From: Desulfovibrio desulfuricans DSM 642
Lineage (GTDB): Bacteria; Desulfobacterota; Desulfovibrionia; Desulfovibrionales; Desulfovibrionaceae
NCBI RefSeq assembly: GCF_000420465.1
Contig: NZ_ATUZ01000001.1
Span: 1 to 64,000 of the forward strand
Length of the DNA stretch: 64,000 nucleotides
Reading direction: 5' to 3'
The position numbers were made by a program, and so were the translations under genes. This document shows, piece after piece, positions 34,154 to 43,051 of the stretch (positions within the stretch are counted from its first letter, which is position 1; each line of letters opens with the position of its first letter). Under the pieces are notes generated by a model. The model saw only the letters and a program-made list of their open reading frames with translations. It was not told the DNA's origin and did no database searches.

Positions 34154-35320
34154 ATGTTCCGATTTTTTCTGGTAACAGGCATCGGCCTGGCCATTATCAA
34201 CGGCTGGATATCCTGGTGGCTTTGGCGCGCGCTTTCCGGCACGGGCTGGCTGCGCATAATCCTCTGCATCCTTGTGCTCGCTCTGGGCGCGGCCTTTCCC
34301 CTGCTCTACAAGGGGCATGGCGATACCCTTGCCCATGTGTGGGTACTGCGGGCCGGGGCATTCTGGATGGGCGTGGCCTTCTACGCCTTTGCGCTTGTGT
34401 TGATTGCCGACATCTGGGGCCTTGGCGCACGTTTATTTGGCGCAATGCCGCCCGTCACACCACGCTGGGGCGCAGTGCTGCTGGTTATGGGCCTGCCCCT
34501 GCTGCTGGGGGTGGGCAGCTGGTTCAACGCGGCCTTTCCCGTGCTTCGGCACTACGACATCACTGTGCGTACGCAAGGCCCCGTCGTACCCAGCGCCTAC
34601 GTGGACAAGCCACTGAAACTGGGCGTTATTACCGACATACATCTGGGCCGCCTCCTCACCGCAGGGCGGCTGGGCAGAGCCATCGAACTGCTGGCCCCGG
34701 AGCAGCCGGACGCAATCCTCTATGTGGGCGACATCATTGACGACCATATAAAACTGGATGCGCAAGCCACCGCCGCAGCGCTTGCCGTGGCCCAGCCGCG
34801 TCTTGGGCATTGGGCTGTGCCGGGCAACCACGAGTATATCTCTGGTTCCATCGATAAAAGTCTGGATTTTCTGCGCGCTGTGGGCATGCAGGTGTTGCGC
34901 GACCAGTGGGCCGTGGTGGACAACAGATTTGTGCTTGCTGGCAGGGACGATTTGAGCAAAGCCGGTTTTACGGGCATCCAGCGGGGCAGCATGGAGGAGA
35001 TTCTGGCCGACCTGCCAGAACAGTACCGCGGCCTGCCCCTTGTGGTCATGGATCACCAGCCTGCCGCCCTTGACGAAGCGCGCAATGCAGGCGCTGCGCT
35101 CGTGCTGTCAGGCCACACGCACAACGGGCAGCTGTGGCCCTTTAACTTTGTGACGGAACTGAGATACGAAAACCCGCTGGGCTTGCTGACAAAAGGCAAC
35201 TTCCACTCTATCGTCAGCGCTGGCACAGGCACATGGGGGCCGCCCCTGCGTACTACGGGCCGCGCCGAGGTTTTGCTGGTTACGGTGCATTTTGCTTCTG
35301 CGGACAATGCCGCTCCATAG
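34154..35320 (+). CDS. Membrane-anchored metallophosphoesterase (YkuE-like)
   Basis: A 388-residue protein. Three or four hydrophobic segments occupy the first 135 residues; the calcineurin-like catalytic domain follows with all signature blocks: DIHLGR, GDIIDD, GNHEY and SGHTHNGQ. Members hydrolyse phosphodiesters or UDP-linked lipids in the membrane; the substrate is unknown. It begins 6 bp after dnaE, without a strong ribosome site. Confidence 0.84.
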   Translation: MFRFFLVTGIGLAIINGWISWWLWRALSGTGWLRIILCILVLALGAAFPLLYKGHGDTLAHVWVLRAGAFWMGVAFYAFALVLIADIWGLGARLFGAMPPVTPRWGAVLLVMGLPLLLGVGSWFNAAFPVLRHYDITVRTQGPVVPSAYVDKPLKLGVITDIHLGRLLTAGRLGRAIELLAPEQPDAILYVGDIIDDHIKLDAQATAAALAVAQPRLGHWAVPGNHEYISGSIDKSLDFLRAVGMQVLRDQWAVVDNRFVLAGRDDLSKAGFTGIQRGSMEEILADLPEQYRGLPLVVMDHQPAALDEARNAGAALVLSGHTHNGQLWPFNFVTELRYENPLGLLTKGNFHSIVSAGTGTWGPPLRTTGRAEVLLVTVHFASADNAAP

Positions 35321-35374
35321 TTATCGCCATGAGATGATCGACGCACCGGGCATCTGGTTCCGGAAGGAGGCCGC

Positions 35375-36325
35375 GTGTTATTCTGCTCCAGGTTTGTTCG
35401 GGAACTTGTGTTTGAAGAAAGGGCATTGCAACCCTGCTGCAATACGCACAATATCGTTGTACCGAGTTTTCCTTTTACAGGCGGCGCGGTGGATATGGAG
35501 GCATATACCCGCCATATCGCCAGCGTTGCGCAGGAAGTGCAGAAGCAGAATCCCAAGGTATGCGCGGGCTGCCCAGATCTTGTTCCCCTTTCGCATTCTG
35601 TCTGTGTGCCCAAGCTGCGATTTGCCGTTCTTTCCCTGAATCACCACAGACACATCTGCAACTGCCGCTGCGTCTACTGCGACCTGTGGAAGCCTGGACA
35701 GCACCCGCGCCCCATTGCCATTCTCCCCGCCATACAGAGCCTGTATGAGCAGGACGCACTGGAAAAAAACTGCGCCGTAAGCTGGGGCGGTGGAGAATCT
35801 ACCCTGTTGCCTGATTTTGAAGCCACAGGCCGCTGGCTGCGCGAGCATGACTACTTTCAGTACGTGCATACCAATGCGCTGCGGCATTCTGTCTGGATTG
35901 ACGAAATGCTTTCCACCGGCGGCGGCAAAATCAACATCAGTCTTGATTCCGGCAATGCCGCAGCCTATGCCCGGGTTAAGGGCGGCGACTGGTGGAATGA
36001 CGTGATGGCTTCGATGGAAAAGTATTTTGTTGCAGCAATCACGCCAGAACAAATTGATATCAAATACATAATTTTTGAAGAAAATAACAAGATCGCCGAC
36101 GTGGAGCAGTTTTTCCAGATCTGCCGCCGCTTCGGCATAGTGAATGTACAGTTGTCCTTTAATTTTCTGGAAGTAAATGCTGGCACTGTCAGTGAGCATT
36201 CCATTACCGCAGCCGCGTATTTTATGCACCGGGCGCAGGAACTGGCTCTTGCTTGCGAGCTGTTTTTTGTGGATGCACCGCTGCGTGAACGCATTGACCG
36301 CGCACGCAGCAAATTTTTTCAGTAG
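35375..36325 (+). CDS. Radical-SAM protein with auxiliary cysteines
   Basis: A 316-residue enzyme. The GTG start has GGAAGGAGG four bases upstream, the strongest ribosome site in the region. The radical-SAM cluster motif is Cys95-x3-Cys99-x2-Cys102 (CNCRCVYCDLW), followed by SWGGGEST (SAM region) and INISLDSG. Extra cysteines lie N-terminal to it: Cys21/22 (LQPCCN), Cys63/66 (VCAGCPDL) and Cys77, an arrangement suited to a second cluster, unlike the usual C-terminal SPASM. Related proteins occur near surface-glycan genes, which would fit the rhamnose genes in this genome, but not directly here. No partner peptide is visible nearby. Confidence 0.78.
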   Translation: MLFCSRFVRELVFEERALQPCCNTHNIVVPSFPFTGGAVDMEAYTRHIASVAQEVQKQNPKVCAGCPDLVPLSHSVCVPKLRFAVLSLNHHRHICNCRCVYCDLWKPGQHPRPIAILPAIQSLYEQDALEKNCAVSWGGGESTLLPDFEATGRWLREHDYFQYVHTNALRHSVWIDEMLSTGGGKINISLDSGNAAAYARVKGGDWWNDVMASMEKYFVAAITPEQIDIKYIIFEENNKIADVEQFFQICRRFGIVNVQLSFNFLEVNAGTVSEHSITAAAYFMHRAQELALACELFFVDAPLRERIDRARSKFFQ

Positions 36326-36391
36326 CCCGAGCAGGTTCAGCGTCCCCCGCAAAATCAGGCAGATGAATCAGGCCCGATGCCAGGCCCGATG

Positions 36392-37453
36392 TCAGGCGGG
36401 CCGTTCCGGTTCTGCAAAAATGCTCTCGCCCTCCGGGTCATGCCGCCGGAAATTCCGGGCCGCCACGGAGGGCGAGGTATTGGCGTAGCAGTAAACGCAG
36501 CCGTGGGGGCAGGTGTCGTACTGGCCCACATCTTTGCAGGGTACGCACAGGCACACCGCCCGCTGGCCTGTGTCGCGCGGGTACTCATGTGCAGCGCTGG
36601 CAAGGTTCGCGGCCGAGGGCATTTTCAGGGGCAGGCCCAGTTGTTGCTGCGGCGCAATACCAAAGAGGCGCAACATGTCCGGGTGTCTGTTGGTGAGCCG
36701 GAGGATAAGCTCCGGGTCGGTGCAGCGGTTATGGCTGATGCCCCATGCCGAGAGGTCGACCTTTTCGCCGCAGGTGCAGGGTTCCACGCCCATTTCCGCA
36801 GCAAGAGCGGCCACCCCCGCTGCCACGGCCTGCATCTCCGCCTGTGTAAAATCACGCCAGGCAAGGCCCGCCCTGCGCAGATTTTCCCGCACCTTGCGGT
36901 AGTCGGCAATATCGGCAAAGCTGAACACCAGCTTGCGGGTACAGCCTTTCAGGGCTTTGCCGATGCGGGCCATTTTGTCCAGCAACACATGGTAGCCGTC
37001 AGGATTTTGCGCCAGTTGCCCGGCCAGCATCAGGGGGTCAAAGCGCCACACAACCCTTTCCGGCCCTGTCGCGTCCGCAAAACGGCGAAAGGTGTCGATA
37101 CGTTGGGCAAGCGGCGGCAGATTGGGTTCCCAGCCTTCAGCCTCATAATCATTGAGCGTAAATTCCAGATACCAGGCGAGTCCCCGCGCCTCCACCTCCG
37201 GCAGCAAGGGCAGCAAAGGCCGCGGATTTTTGCTCCAGAACACGACAACCCGCGTGTTGGCAAAGGACACAAACTGGGGCCGATTGTTGAAGGGATTGAT
37301 CCAGCGGGCGTATCCGGCGCGCAACCTGTTGATAAACCAGGGCGCGTAAAAAGCCGGAATATCCGTTGCCCGGCTGGCCGCAATGATCTCAGGAGCAACA
37401 GCGTTGTTTGCCTGCCCCGATGCGGTGGTTATCTGTACTGTGCGCCACTTCAT
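36392..37453 (-). CDS. DUF1848-family radical-SAM-like protein
   Basis: A 353-residue protein. The N-terminus (EIIAASRATDIPAFYAPWFI, FVSFANTRVVVFWSKNPRPL) and the core VWRFDPLML match DUF1848. Near the C-terminus CPHGCVYCYAN gives a CX3CX2C motif preceded by ACLCVPCKDVGQYDTC-type cysteines, suggesting an iron-sulfur cluster at an unusual, C-terminal location. The activity of the family is not established. ATG 37453 is used; a TTG two codons upstream is also open. It is convergent with the preceding radical-SAM gene, 66 bp apart. Confidence 0.8.
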   Translation of the reverse strand: MKWRTVQITTASGQANNAVAPEIIAASRATDIPAFYAPWFINRLRAGYARWINPFNNRPQFVSFANTRVVVFWSKNPRPLLPLLPEVEARGLAWYLEFTLNDYEAEGWEPNLPPLAQRIDTFRRFADATGPERVVWRFDPLMLAGQLAQNPDGYHVLLDKMARIGKALKGCTRKLVFSFADIADYRKVRENLRRAGLAWRDFTQAEMQAVAAGVAALAAEMGVEPCTCGEKVDLSAWGISHNRCTDPELILRLTNRHPDMLRLFGIAPQQQLGLPLKMPSAANLASAAHEYPRDTGQRAVCLCVPCKDVGQYDTCPHGCVYCYANTSPSVAARNFRRHDPEGESIFAEPERPA

Positions 37454-37607
37454 GCCCAAAGTGTTTCAGGGCTGCGCGGCTTCGTCAACTGCACAGGGCA
37501 TGCGCCCTGCCTGAAACCATCGCTCTGTCATGCATTTTGACTTATCCGGCGCAATTGTTATGCTTACAGGCGAGCACAATCAATAACCTGTAACAAACTG
37601 GAAATTC

Positions 37608-37775
37608 ATGTCTTTCTTTTCCTGGATGCAAAGCCTCTTCACGCCGCCCTCCACTGGCGACCCTGATCTGGATGATCCACATCCAGGCTTTGAATGGAAC
37701 CAGAACGCCCGCATCATGCTGGCGATCATTGTTGTCATTATTTCGGCCTTCGTGGTCTACTGGATACTGTCATGA
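37608..37775 (+). CDS. 55-codon single-span membrane protein
   Basis: A 55-residue protein. Residues 1-36 are polar and Pro/Asp-rich, and residues 36-54 form one hydrophobic helix (IMLAIIVVIISAFVVYWIL), so it is probably a C-tail-anchored or single-span membrane protein. Its TGA overlaps the queD ATG (ATGA at 37772-37775), which supports real translation and coupling. No family is recognised. Confidence 0.6.
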   Translation: MSFFSWMQSLFTPPSTGDPDLDDPHPGFEWNQNARIMLAIIVVIISAFVVYWILS

Positions 37776-38185
37776 CAAAGGGCGCTTTCTGGCGGCTGAC
37801 CGTGCGGGACGATTTTTCTGCTGGTCATGCCCTGCGGCATTACGAGGGCAAGTGCGAGCGCATGCACGGCCACAATTTTGCGGTGGAACTGACCGTGCAG
37901 GGGCAGCGCCTGACCCCGGACACTGAAATGCTGCTTGATTTCAAAACGCTCAAAAGCGGTCTTAAAACCGTGCTTGACGCGCTCGACCACCGCCTGCTCA
38001 ACGAAACGCCGCCCTTTGACGTCATGAATCCTTCGTCAGAAAACCTTGCCCGGCATATCTGGCGGGGCATGGCAGAACTGCTGGCAACACATGACGATCC
38101 TCAGGCCCGGCAAGTGCGGCTTTACAGCGTCACAGTGTCTGAAAAAGCCGCGCAAAGCGCCACCTACATGGAAGTAGACGACTGA
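37772..38185 (+). CDS. queD: 6-carboxytetrahydropterin synthase QueD
   Basis: A 137-residue PTPS-family enzyme that makes 6-carboxy-5,6,7,8-tetrahydropterin for queuosine/7-deazaguanine synthesis. Zinc-binding His appear in FSAGHALRHY and MHGHNF, and the catalytic Cys lies in YEGKCERMHGH, the CxxxHGH pattern of QueD. The start at 37772 is set by the N-terminal family pattern and the ATGA overlap with the small membrane protein. queC and queE are not in the window. Confidence 0.9.
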   Translation: MTKGAFWRLTVRDDFSAGHALRHYEGKCERMHGHNFAVELTVQGQRLTPDTEMLLDFKTLKSGLKTVLDALDHRLLNETPPFDVMNPSSENLARHIWRGMAELLATHDDPQARQVRLYSVTVSEKAAQSATYMEVDD

Positions 38186-38265
38186 TTCAGGGACGCGGAT
38201 GGGGATGGACGTTGGCGCACCCCAAGAATACGGCCCCCCTCACACCCAAGACAGACGGAACCAGC

Positions 38266-39135
38266 ATGACCAAGGCTCTGTGTCTTCTGCACGCCAACTG
38301 CCAGGGCGATGCCCTGCGCCCCCTGCTGGAAAACACCCAGGCCTTTGCCAGCCGGTTTTATATCCGCCAGTATGTGAACTATACGCGGCAAAGTATTGCA
38401 GACAGCGATATTGAACGCTGCGAGCTTTTTCTCTACCAGCGCCTTGCACCCAAATGGGGCGACCTTTCCACAGAACAGATGCTGCCGCGCCTGCCGCAGC
38501 ACTGCCAGTCCATTGAGATTCCCAACCTGTTTTTCAAGGGTTACTGGCCCTTCTGGTCCCGCGATGAACGCATCAACTTTGCCGACAGCCTGCTGGAGAC
38601 GCTGCTGCAAAGGGTCACGCCGCAAGAGGCGCTGACCCTCTATCTGCGCGGCGCAGCCTCGCTGCTGGGCGATGCGGACGCGCTCAACGCGCAGGCTGAA
38701 GAATCGCTGGCGCGCGAGGAAGCCAAGGAGGCCGATGCCCCCATACGTTGCGCGCCGCTGCTGCGCGAGCGCTGGCGTGATGAACAGATGTTCATTACGG
38801 TCAACCACCCAGGCCGCGAACTGCTGTTCCACATGGCGGACAGCCTGCTGCGCCTGCTGGGCCTTGGCGCTCTGCCCCCCTCCACACGCGGGACATATGT
38901 TCACCCACTTGAAGATTTCTGGCTGCCCATCCATCCGGCGGTGGGGAGCGCGCTGCGTCTGCCCTTTGCCAGCGCGGACAAACACTGGCCCATCTTCCAC
39001 TCGCAGCTCACGCACAGGGAATATACCCTGTGCTACATGGCCTGCCGCGCAAACAATGTGCCTGACTTTCTGACCTTTCTAAAAAACCTCTCGCCGGACG
39101 CCTTGCGGCTGGCCGCAAGAGATATGACAGACTGA
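38266..39135 (+). CDS. WcbI-like putative acyltransferase/esterase-fold protein
   Basis: A 289-residue soluble protein. LLHANCQGDALRPLL at the N-terminus matches the WcbI polysaccharide-biosynthesis signature, in which a Cys/Asn/Gly-rich loop (HANCQG) starts an SGNH-like fold. The C-terminal part holds VNHPGRELLFHMADSLL and a His-rich region that may hold the rest of the active site. WcbI is involved in capsule biosynthesis in Burkholderia, but no capsule gene is near this one. ATG 38266 is preferred over a TTG 18 codons upstream. Confidence 0.7.
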   Translation: MTKALCLLHANCQGDALRPLLENTQAFASRFYIRQYVNYTRQSIADSDIERCELFLYQRLAPKWGDLSTEQMLPRLPQHCQSIEIPNLFFKGYWPFWSRDERINFADSLLETLLQRVTPQEALTLYLRGAASLLGDADALNAQAEESLAREEAKEADAPIRCAPLLRERWRDEQMFITVNHPGRELLFHMADSLLRLLGLGALPPSTRGTYVHPLEDFWLPIHPAVGSALRLPFASADKHWPIFHSQLTHREYTLCYMACRANNVPDFLTFLKNLSPDALRLAARDMTD

Positions 39136-39465
39136 TTTTGACTTGCCGACATGGCTGTTTCTGAAGCCCTGGCTGGTGCAGAGCCGCGAACAGGCGGCAC
39201 ACAGCCCAAGGGGGCGGCAGGCCCCTGCGTGGCTTGCGCACGTGAAAGGCATTGCGTACTGTTGGCAGGTCAAAAAATCATGGACGAAATTACGCACAGG
39301 CTTGCAAACACATTCGCCAAGCCTGCGCAGCCCGGCATCTGCTGGCCTGACGCTCCCAACGCGTCAACATCTGGCTGGCTTTTTACCAACAAAATCATAC
39401 GGGGCACCGGCCTCGCCGCTCCGTTCACAGCGGGGCGGGCATTTTGCACCCGAAAGGAGATTTTC
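39136..39465. other. Noncoding 330 bp before the flavoprotein
   Basis: The flavoprotein frame stays open across this stretch from 39151, but the extension (Cys/Gly-rich, no domain) is not family-like and the AAGGAG at 39452-39457 belongs to the ATG at 39466. Promoter elements are not clear. Confidence 0.45.
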
Positions 39466-40089
39466 ATGAAGGTACTCATGCTCAACGGCAGCCCTCATCC
39501 CAAGGGCTGTACCTTTACCGCCCTGTCCACGGTTGCGGCGCAGCTGGAAAAAAACGGCCTTGAAACGCAGATGCTCCAGTTGGGCACAAAGCCCATACAG
39601 TGCTGTATCGGCTGCGGCAAGTGCAAGGATACCGGACATTGCGTGTTCAATGCCGACCACGTTAACGAGGCCATTGACCTGCTGCGCGAGGCAGACGGCT
39701 TTGTTGTGGGTTCTCCTGTTTACTACGCCGGCCCCAATGGCGGCGTGTGCTCCTTTCTTGACCGCATGTTCTATGGCAAGTCCCTCCACTATGCCTTCAA
39801 GCCCGCCTCCGCTGTTGTGAGCTGCCGCCGTGGCGGGGCCAGCGCATCCTTTGACCGGCTGAACAAGTACTTTACCATCGCGCGCATGCCCGTGGTTTCT
39901 TCCCAGTACTGGAACGCCGTACACGGCAATACGCCGGAGCAGGTAATGCAGGACAAGGAAGGCTTGCAGATCATGCGCACCCTTGGCGACAACATGGCGT
40001 GGCTGCTCAAGTGCATCGCCGCTGGCAAGGCCGCTGGCGTGGCAACCCCAACCCCGGAACCGTGGGATCCCACAAACTTTATTCGCTAA
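39466..40089 (+). CDS. Iron-sulfur flavoprotein / NADPH-dependent FMN reductase family
   Basis: A 207-residue flavodoxin-fold protein. MKVLMLNGSPHPKGCT is the phosphate-binding loop for FMN. Cys46/47, Cys50, Cys53 and Cys59 (CCIGCGKCKDTGHC) form the cluster motif of archaeal-type iron-sulfur flavoproteins. GSPVYYAGPNGGVCSFLDR continues the family pattern. Members are electron-transfer flavoproteins, often induced by oxidative stress. AAGGAG gives a good ribosome site. It is followed by its own terminator. Confidence 0.84.
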   Translation: MKVLMLNGSPHPKGCTFTALSTVAAQLEKNGLETQMLQLGTKPIQCCIGCGKCKDTGHCVFNADHVNEAIDLLREADGFVVGSPVYYAGPNGGVCSFLDRMFYGKSLHYAFKPASAVVSCRRGGASASFDRLNKYFTIARMPVVSSQYWNAVHGNTPEQVMQDKEGLQIMRTLGDNMAWLLKCIAAGKAAGVATPTPEPWDPTNFIR

Positions 40090-40190
40090 AACCAGACACT
40101 GTGTGAGATACCGTGCAGATACTCCTGCAATGTCTACCCGTTTGCGGGGCAAAGGCACAACCACAGTAACAGGCAAATATCAGTGATCAG

Positions 40191-40224
40191 GGCTGTCTGA
40201 AAATATTTTCGGACAGCCTTTTTT
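40191..40224 (+). terminator. Rho-independent terminator after the flavoprotein
   Basis: GGCTGTCTGAAAA pairs with TTTTCGGACAGCC (one wobble position) at 40191-40218, followed by a T-run. Confidence 0.85.
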
Positions 40225-40807
40225 ATTGTCTGACTGTTCATTTTATATGCCCCCGTTTTATGCAACAGCATATCCGGTCAGGATGATCGCCGCGCATAAG
40301 CATTCTGCGCGCTCTGACGGAACTTCTCTCACGCGCTGCACACTGGCGGATGTAGTCTCAATGTCCCCGGCAAGGCTGATAAAGTTTTATCCGCGCATTC
40401 GCGCTTTATCTCTGGGCCTCCATACAGATTCGTTCGCACTGAATATGTGTCTTGCACAAAAAGGCACACCTTCATTGAAAATTGCGATATAAAATTTATA
40501 CAAAAAGACAATTCCTGAAGATCAAACCACTACAATATTTATGACCGATAAATATTCATACCGCATAATATGTATGTTTGTGATTTTTATTACATACTAC
40601 TTAATATAAAAAATTTTCCCATCTTTCATGCTGCATACGTTGAATAAATTATAAAGATTGATCAATCATTCAGCATAATATTGTTGCCACGATTTTTCAT
40701 ATCTGGCATTGTTTCAGGTATCCATTTATTTTCCCTGCCATTGTATACCATAAACGCGAAAAGCCGAGCAGGGACGCCGTAAATTTCATGATGCAGGAGG
40801 TTGGCGG
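40225..40807 (+). promoter_or_regulatory. Long AT-rich leader of the fumarate locus
   Basis: A 583-bp region with no convincing gene; a short open frame at 40226-40492 lacks any domain. From about 40490 to 40760 the sequence is markedly AT-rich compared with the rest of the window. A perfect 12-bp palindrome GATTGATCAATC is at 40656-40667, and GCAGGAGG precedes the transporter start. Regulatory sites for the fumarate genes probably lie here; no -35/-10 pair is certain. Confidence 0.5.
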
Positions 40808-42160
40808 ATGAAAAGACCAGCTCTATGGGCGTTTATGCTGCTTGCGATTGTTCTTTTTGCCGGACATGAGGCCTTTGCAGCTTCCAGTCTTGGCATCAAG
40901 CTACCAGAAGACCCCACCAAGGCATACATCACCCTGGGCATCCTGCTGGTTGCCGCGGTGATGTTTTTTACGGAAGTTGTCCCCCTGCCCATCACGGCCC
41001 TGCTTGTGCCGGTGGCTCTGTCTCTCACAAATGTGGTTTCGTCCAAGGTTGCTTTTGGCTACTTTGGCGACCCCACCGTTGTGCTCTTCATGGCCATGTT
41101 CATTGTGGGCGAAGCCACGTTTATAACCGGATTTGCAGACAAGGTGGGCGGCCTGGCCGTCAAGCTTTCCAAGGGCAATCCGGTTAAACTCATCGTATAC
41201 ACCATGGCGGCCATCGGCCTGCTTTCAACCGTGCTTTCCAACACCGGCACCACAGTTGTGGCCGTGCCCATGGTGCTTGGCATGTGCATCAAGGCCAAAC
41301 TTGCACCCGGCAAGGTGCTTATGCCCGTTGCCTTTGCCTCGTCACTGGGCGGCACGGTAACGCTTGTAGGCACGCCGCCCAACGGCATTATCAACTCCAT
41401 GCTTGCCCAGACAGGGCAAAGCCCCTTTGGATTTTTTGAATTCGGCCTTATCGGCATGCCCTTGCTGGTCGTCGGCCTGCTCTATTACGCAGTTATAGGC
41501 CACAAGTTTTTGCCGGAAAAACTGCATGACGACAGCGAAGACGACATTGAAGTTGACGCCAAGATCCGCCGCGAGCACAAGATGTGGCATTCCGTGCTGA
41601 TTTTTGCCTTTGTGGTCGCCATGATGGCCAGTGAACTTATGCCCTTGACCACCGCCGCCGTTTTGGGCGCCTGCCTTATGGTCATTTCAGGCTGCATGAC
41701 CATGCGTGAAGCCTTCCGCAGCGTTGACTGGACAACAATTTTTCTGTTCGCGGGCATGCTTTCCATGTCGGCCGCCATGGACAAGTCCGGCGCAGCCGCC
41801 ATTGTGGCTAACGCCGTGGTGAGCACGGTCAATGACCCGTGGATGCTCATGTTTGTGTGCTGCGCCCTCACCGCCGCCATCACCAACTTCATGTCCAATA
41901 CCGCCACTGCGGCCCTCATGGCCCCGCTGGCTCTGCCCATCGCCCTTGCCAGCGGCATTTCGCCCCTGCCCATCGCCATGGGCATTGCCATGTCGGCCTC
42001 ATGCTGCTTCCTGACGCCCATTGCCACCCCGCCCAACACCATCGTGCTTGGCCCCGGCAGATACAGCTTCATGGATTATGTCAAGGCTGGCTGGCCTTTG
42101 CAGTTGATTTCGCTCATTATGTGCTGGCTGCTTATCCCGCTGATCTGGCCTTTCCATTGA
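40808..42160 (+). CDS. DASS/SLC13-family transporter, probable dicarboxylate carrier
   Basis: A 450-residue inner-membrane protein with about twelve helices. Both Na+/substrate signature loops are present: LSNTGTTVVAVPM in the first half and FMSNTATAALMAP in the second, plus the GTPPNGI segment that follows the first. It heads a plus-strand run of fumarase and fumarate reductase genes, so C4-dicarboxylate (malate, fumarate or succinate) is the likely substrate; this is inference from context. GGAGG is 8 bp before the ATG. Confidence 0.86.
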   Translation: MKRPALWAFMLLAIVLFAGHEAFAASSLGIKLPEDPTKAYITLGILLVAAVMFFTEVVPLPITALLVPVALSLTNVVSSKVAFGYFGDPTVVLFMAMFIVGEATFITGFADKVGGLAVKLSKGNPVKLIVYTMAAIGLLSTVLSNTGTTVVAVPMVLGMCIKAKLAPGKVLMPVAFASSLGGTVTLVGTPPNGIINSMLAQTGQSPFGFFEFGLIGMPLLVVGLLYYAVIGHKFLPEKLHDDSEDDIEVDAKIRREHKMWHSVLIFAFVVAMMASELMPLTTAAVLGACLMVISGCMTMREAFRSVDWTTIFLFAGMLSMSAAMDKSGAAAIVANAVVSTVNDPWMLMFVCCALTAAITNFMSNTATAALMAPLALPIALASGISPLPIAMGIAMSASCCFLTPIATPPNTIVLGPGRYSFMDYVKAGWPLQLISLIMCWLLIPLIWPFH

Positions 42161-42196
42161 TAGGCCAGCAGCAGTCGTACTTATAAAGAGGAAGAC

Positions 42197-43042
42197 ATGA
42201 AGGAAATCAATGTTGAGGACATAGCGCGCGCCGTTGCCGACCTTGCAGTGCGCGCCTGCTGCCGCCTGCCGCAGGATATGGTGGACGGCATGCGCAGGGC
42301 GCACGAGGCGGAACCCTCGCCCGTGGGTAAAAACATTCTTGAGCAACTGCTGGAAAATGCGGCAATCGCGGCAAGCGATGGCATCCCCATTTGTCAGGAT
42401 ACCGGCCTTGCCGTGGTTTTTGCCGATGTAGGGCAGGATGTGCGCATTGTGGGGGGCGCGTTTGAAGGCGCCGTCAATGAGGGCGTGCGCCGAGGTTATG
42501 TGGATGGTTACCTGCGCAAATCCTGTGTGGCGGAGCCATTGTTTGATCGCAAAAATACGCGCGACAACACCCCTGCAGTCATCCACACCCGTCTTGTGCC
42601 CGGCGATTCGCTGCGCCTGCGCCTGGCCCCCAAGGGGGCAGGCTCTGAAAACAAGAGCGTGGTCAAAATGCTCGTGCCCGCTGACGGCATTGAAGGCGTG
42701 CGCAAGGTGGTGCTGGATGCCGTGCTGGCAGCAGGGCCCAATTCATGTCCGCCCATGGTGGTGGGCGTTGGCCTTGGCGGCACCATGGAAATGGCCGCCA
42801 TCTGCGCCAAGCGCGCCGCCGCCCGCGACCTTGAAAGCCGCAACCACGATCCGCGCTACGCTGCCTTTGAAGAAGAACTGCTTGAGCTTATCAACAAGAC
42901 CGGCATCGGGCCTCAGGGCCTTGGCGGGCTGACTACGGCGCTGAAAGTGCATGTGGAGTGGGCGCCCACCCACATTGCCTCCCTGCCTGTGGCCGTGAAC
43001 ATCAACTGCCACGCGGCGCGCCACGCCGAAGTTACGCTGTAG
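42197..43042 (+). CDS. Class I fumarase alpha subunit
   Basis: A 281-residue iron-sulfur hydro-lyase subunit of the two-subunit fumarase/tartrate dehydratase family. Cluster-ligand cysteines appear in PICQDTGLAVVFADVG, NSCPPMVVGVGLGG and NINCHAARHAEV, as expected for a [4Fe-4S] cluster with an open iron site. Fumarase is favoured over tartrate dehydratase because of the adjacent fumarate reductase. AGAGGAAG precedes the ATG. The beta subunit begins 9 bp after the stop. Confidence 0.9.
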   Translation: MKEINVEDIARAVADLAVRACCRLPQDMVDGMRRAHEAEPSPVGKNILEQLLENAAIAASDGIPICQDTGLAVVFADVGQDVRIVGGAFEGAVNEGVRRGYVDGYLRKSCVAEPLFDRKNTRDNTPAVIHTRLVPGDSLRLRLAPKGAGSENKSVVKMLVPADGIEGVRKVVLDAVLAAGPNSCPPMVVGVGLGGTMEMAAICAKRAAARDLESRNHDPRYAAFEEELLELINKTGIGPQGLGGLTTALKVHVEWAPTHIASLPVAVNINCHAARHAEVTL

Positions 43043-43051
43043 GAGGCCGCC

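Noticed and set aside
39151..39465. Upstream extension of the flavoprotein frame
   Set aside because: Extension lacks family similarity, and AAGGAG marks the ATG at 39466.
40226..40492. 88-codon open frame in the leader of the fumarate locus
   Set aside because: No recognisable pattern, no ribosome site; lies between a terminator and an AT-rich promoter region.
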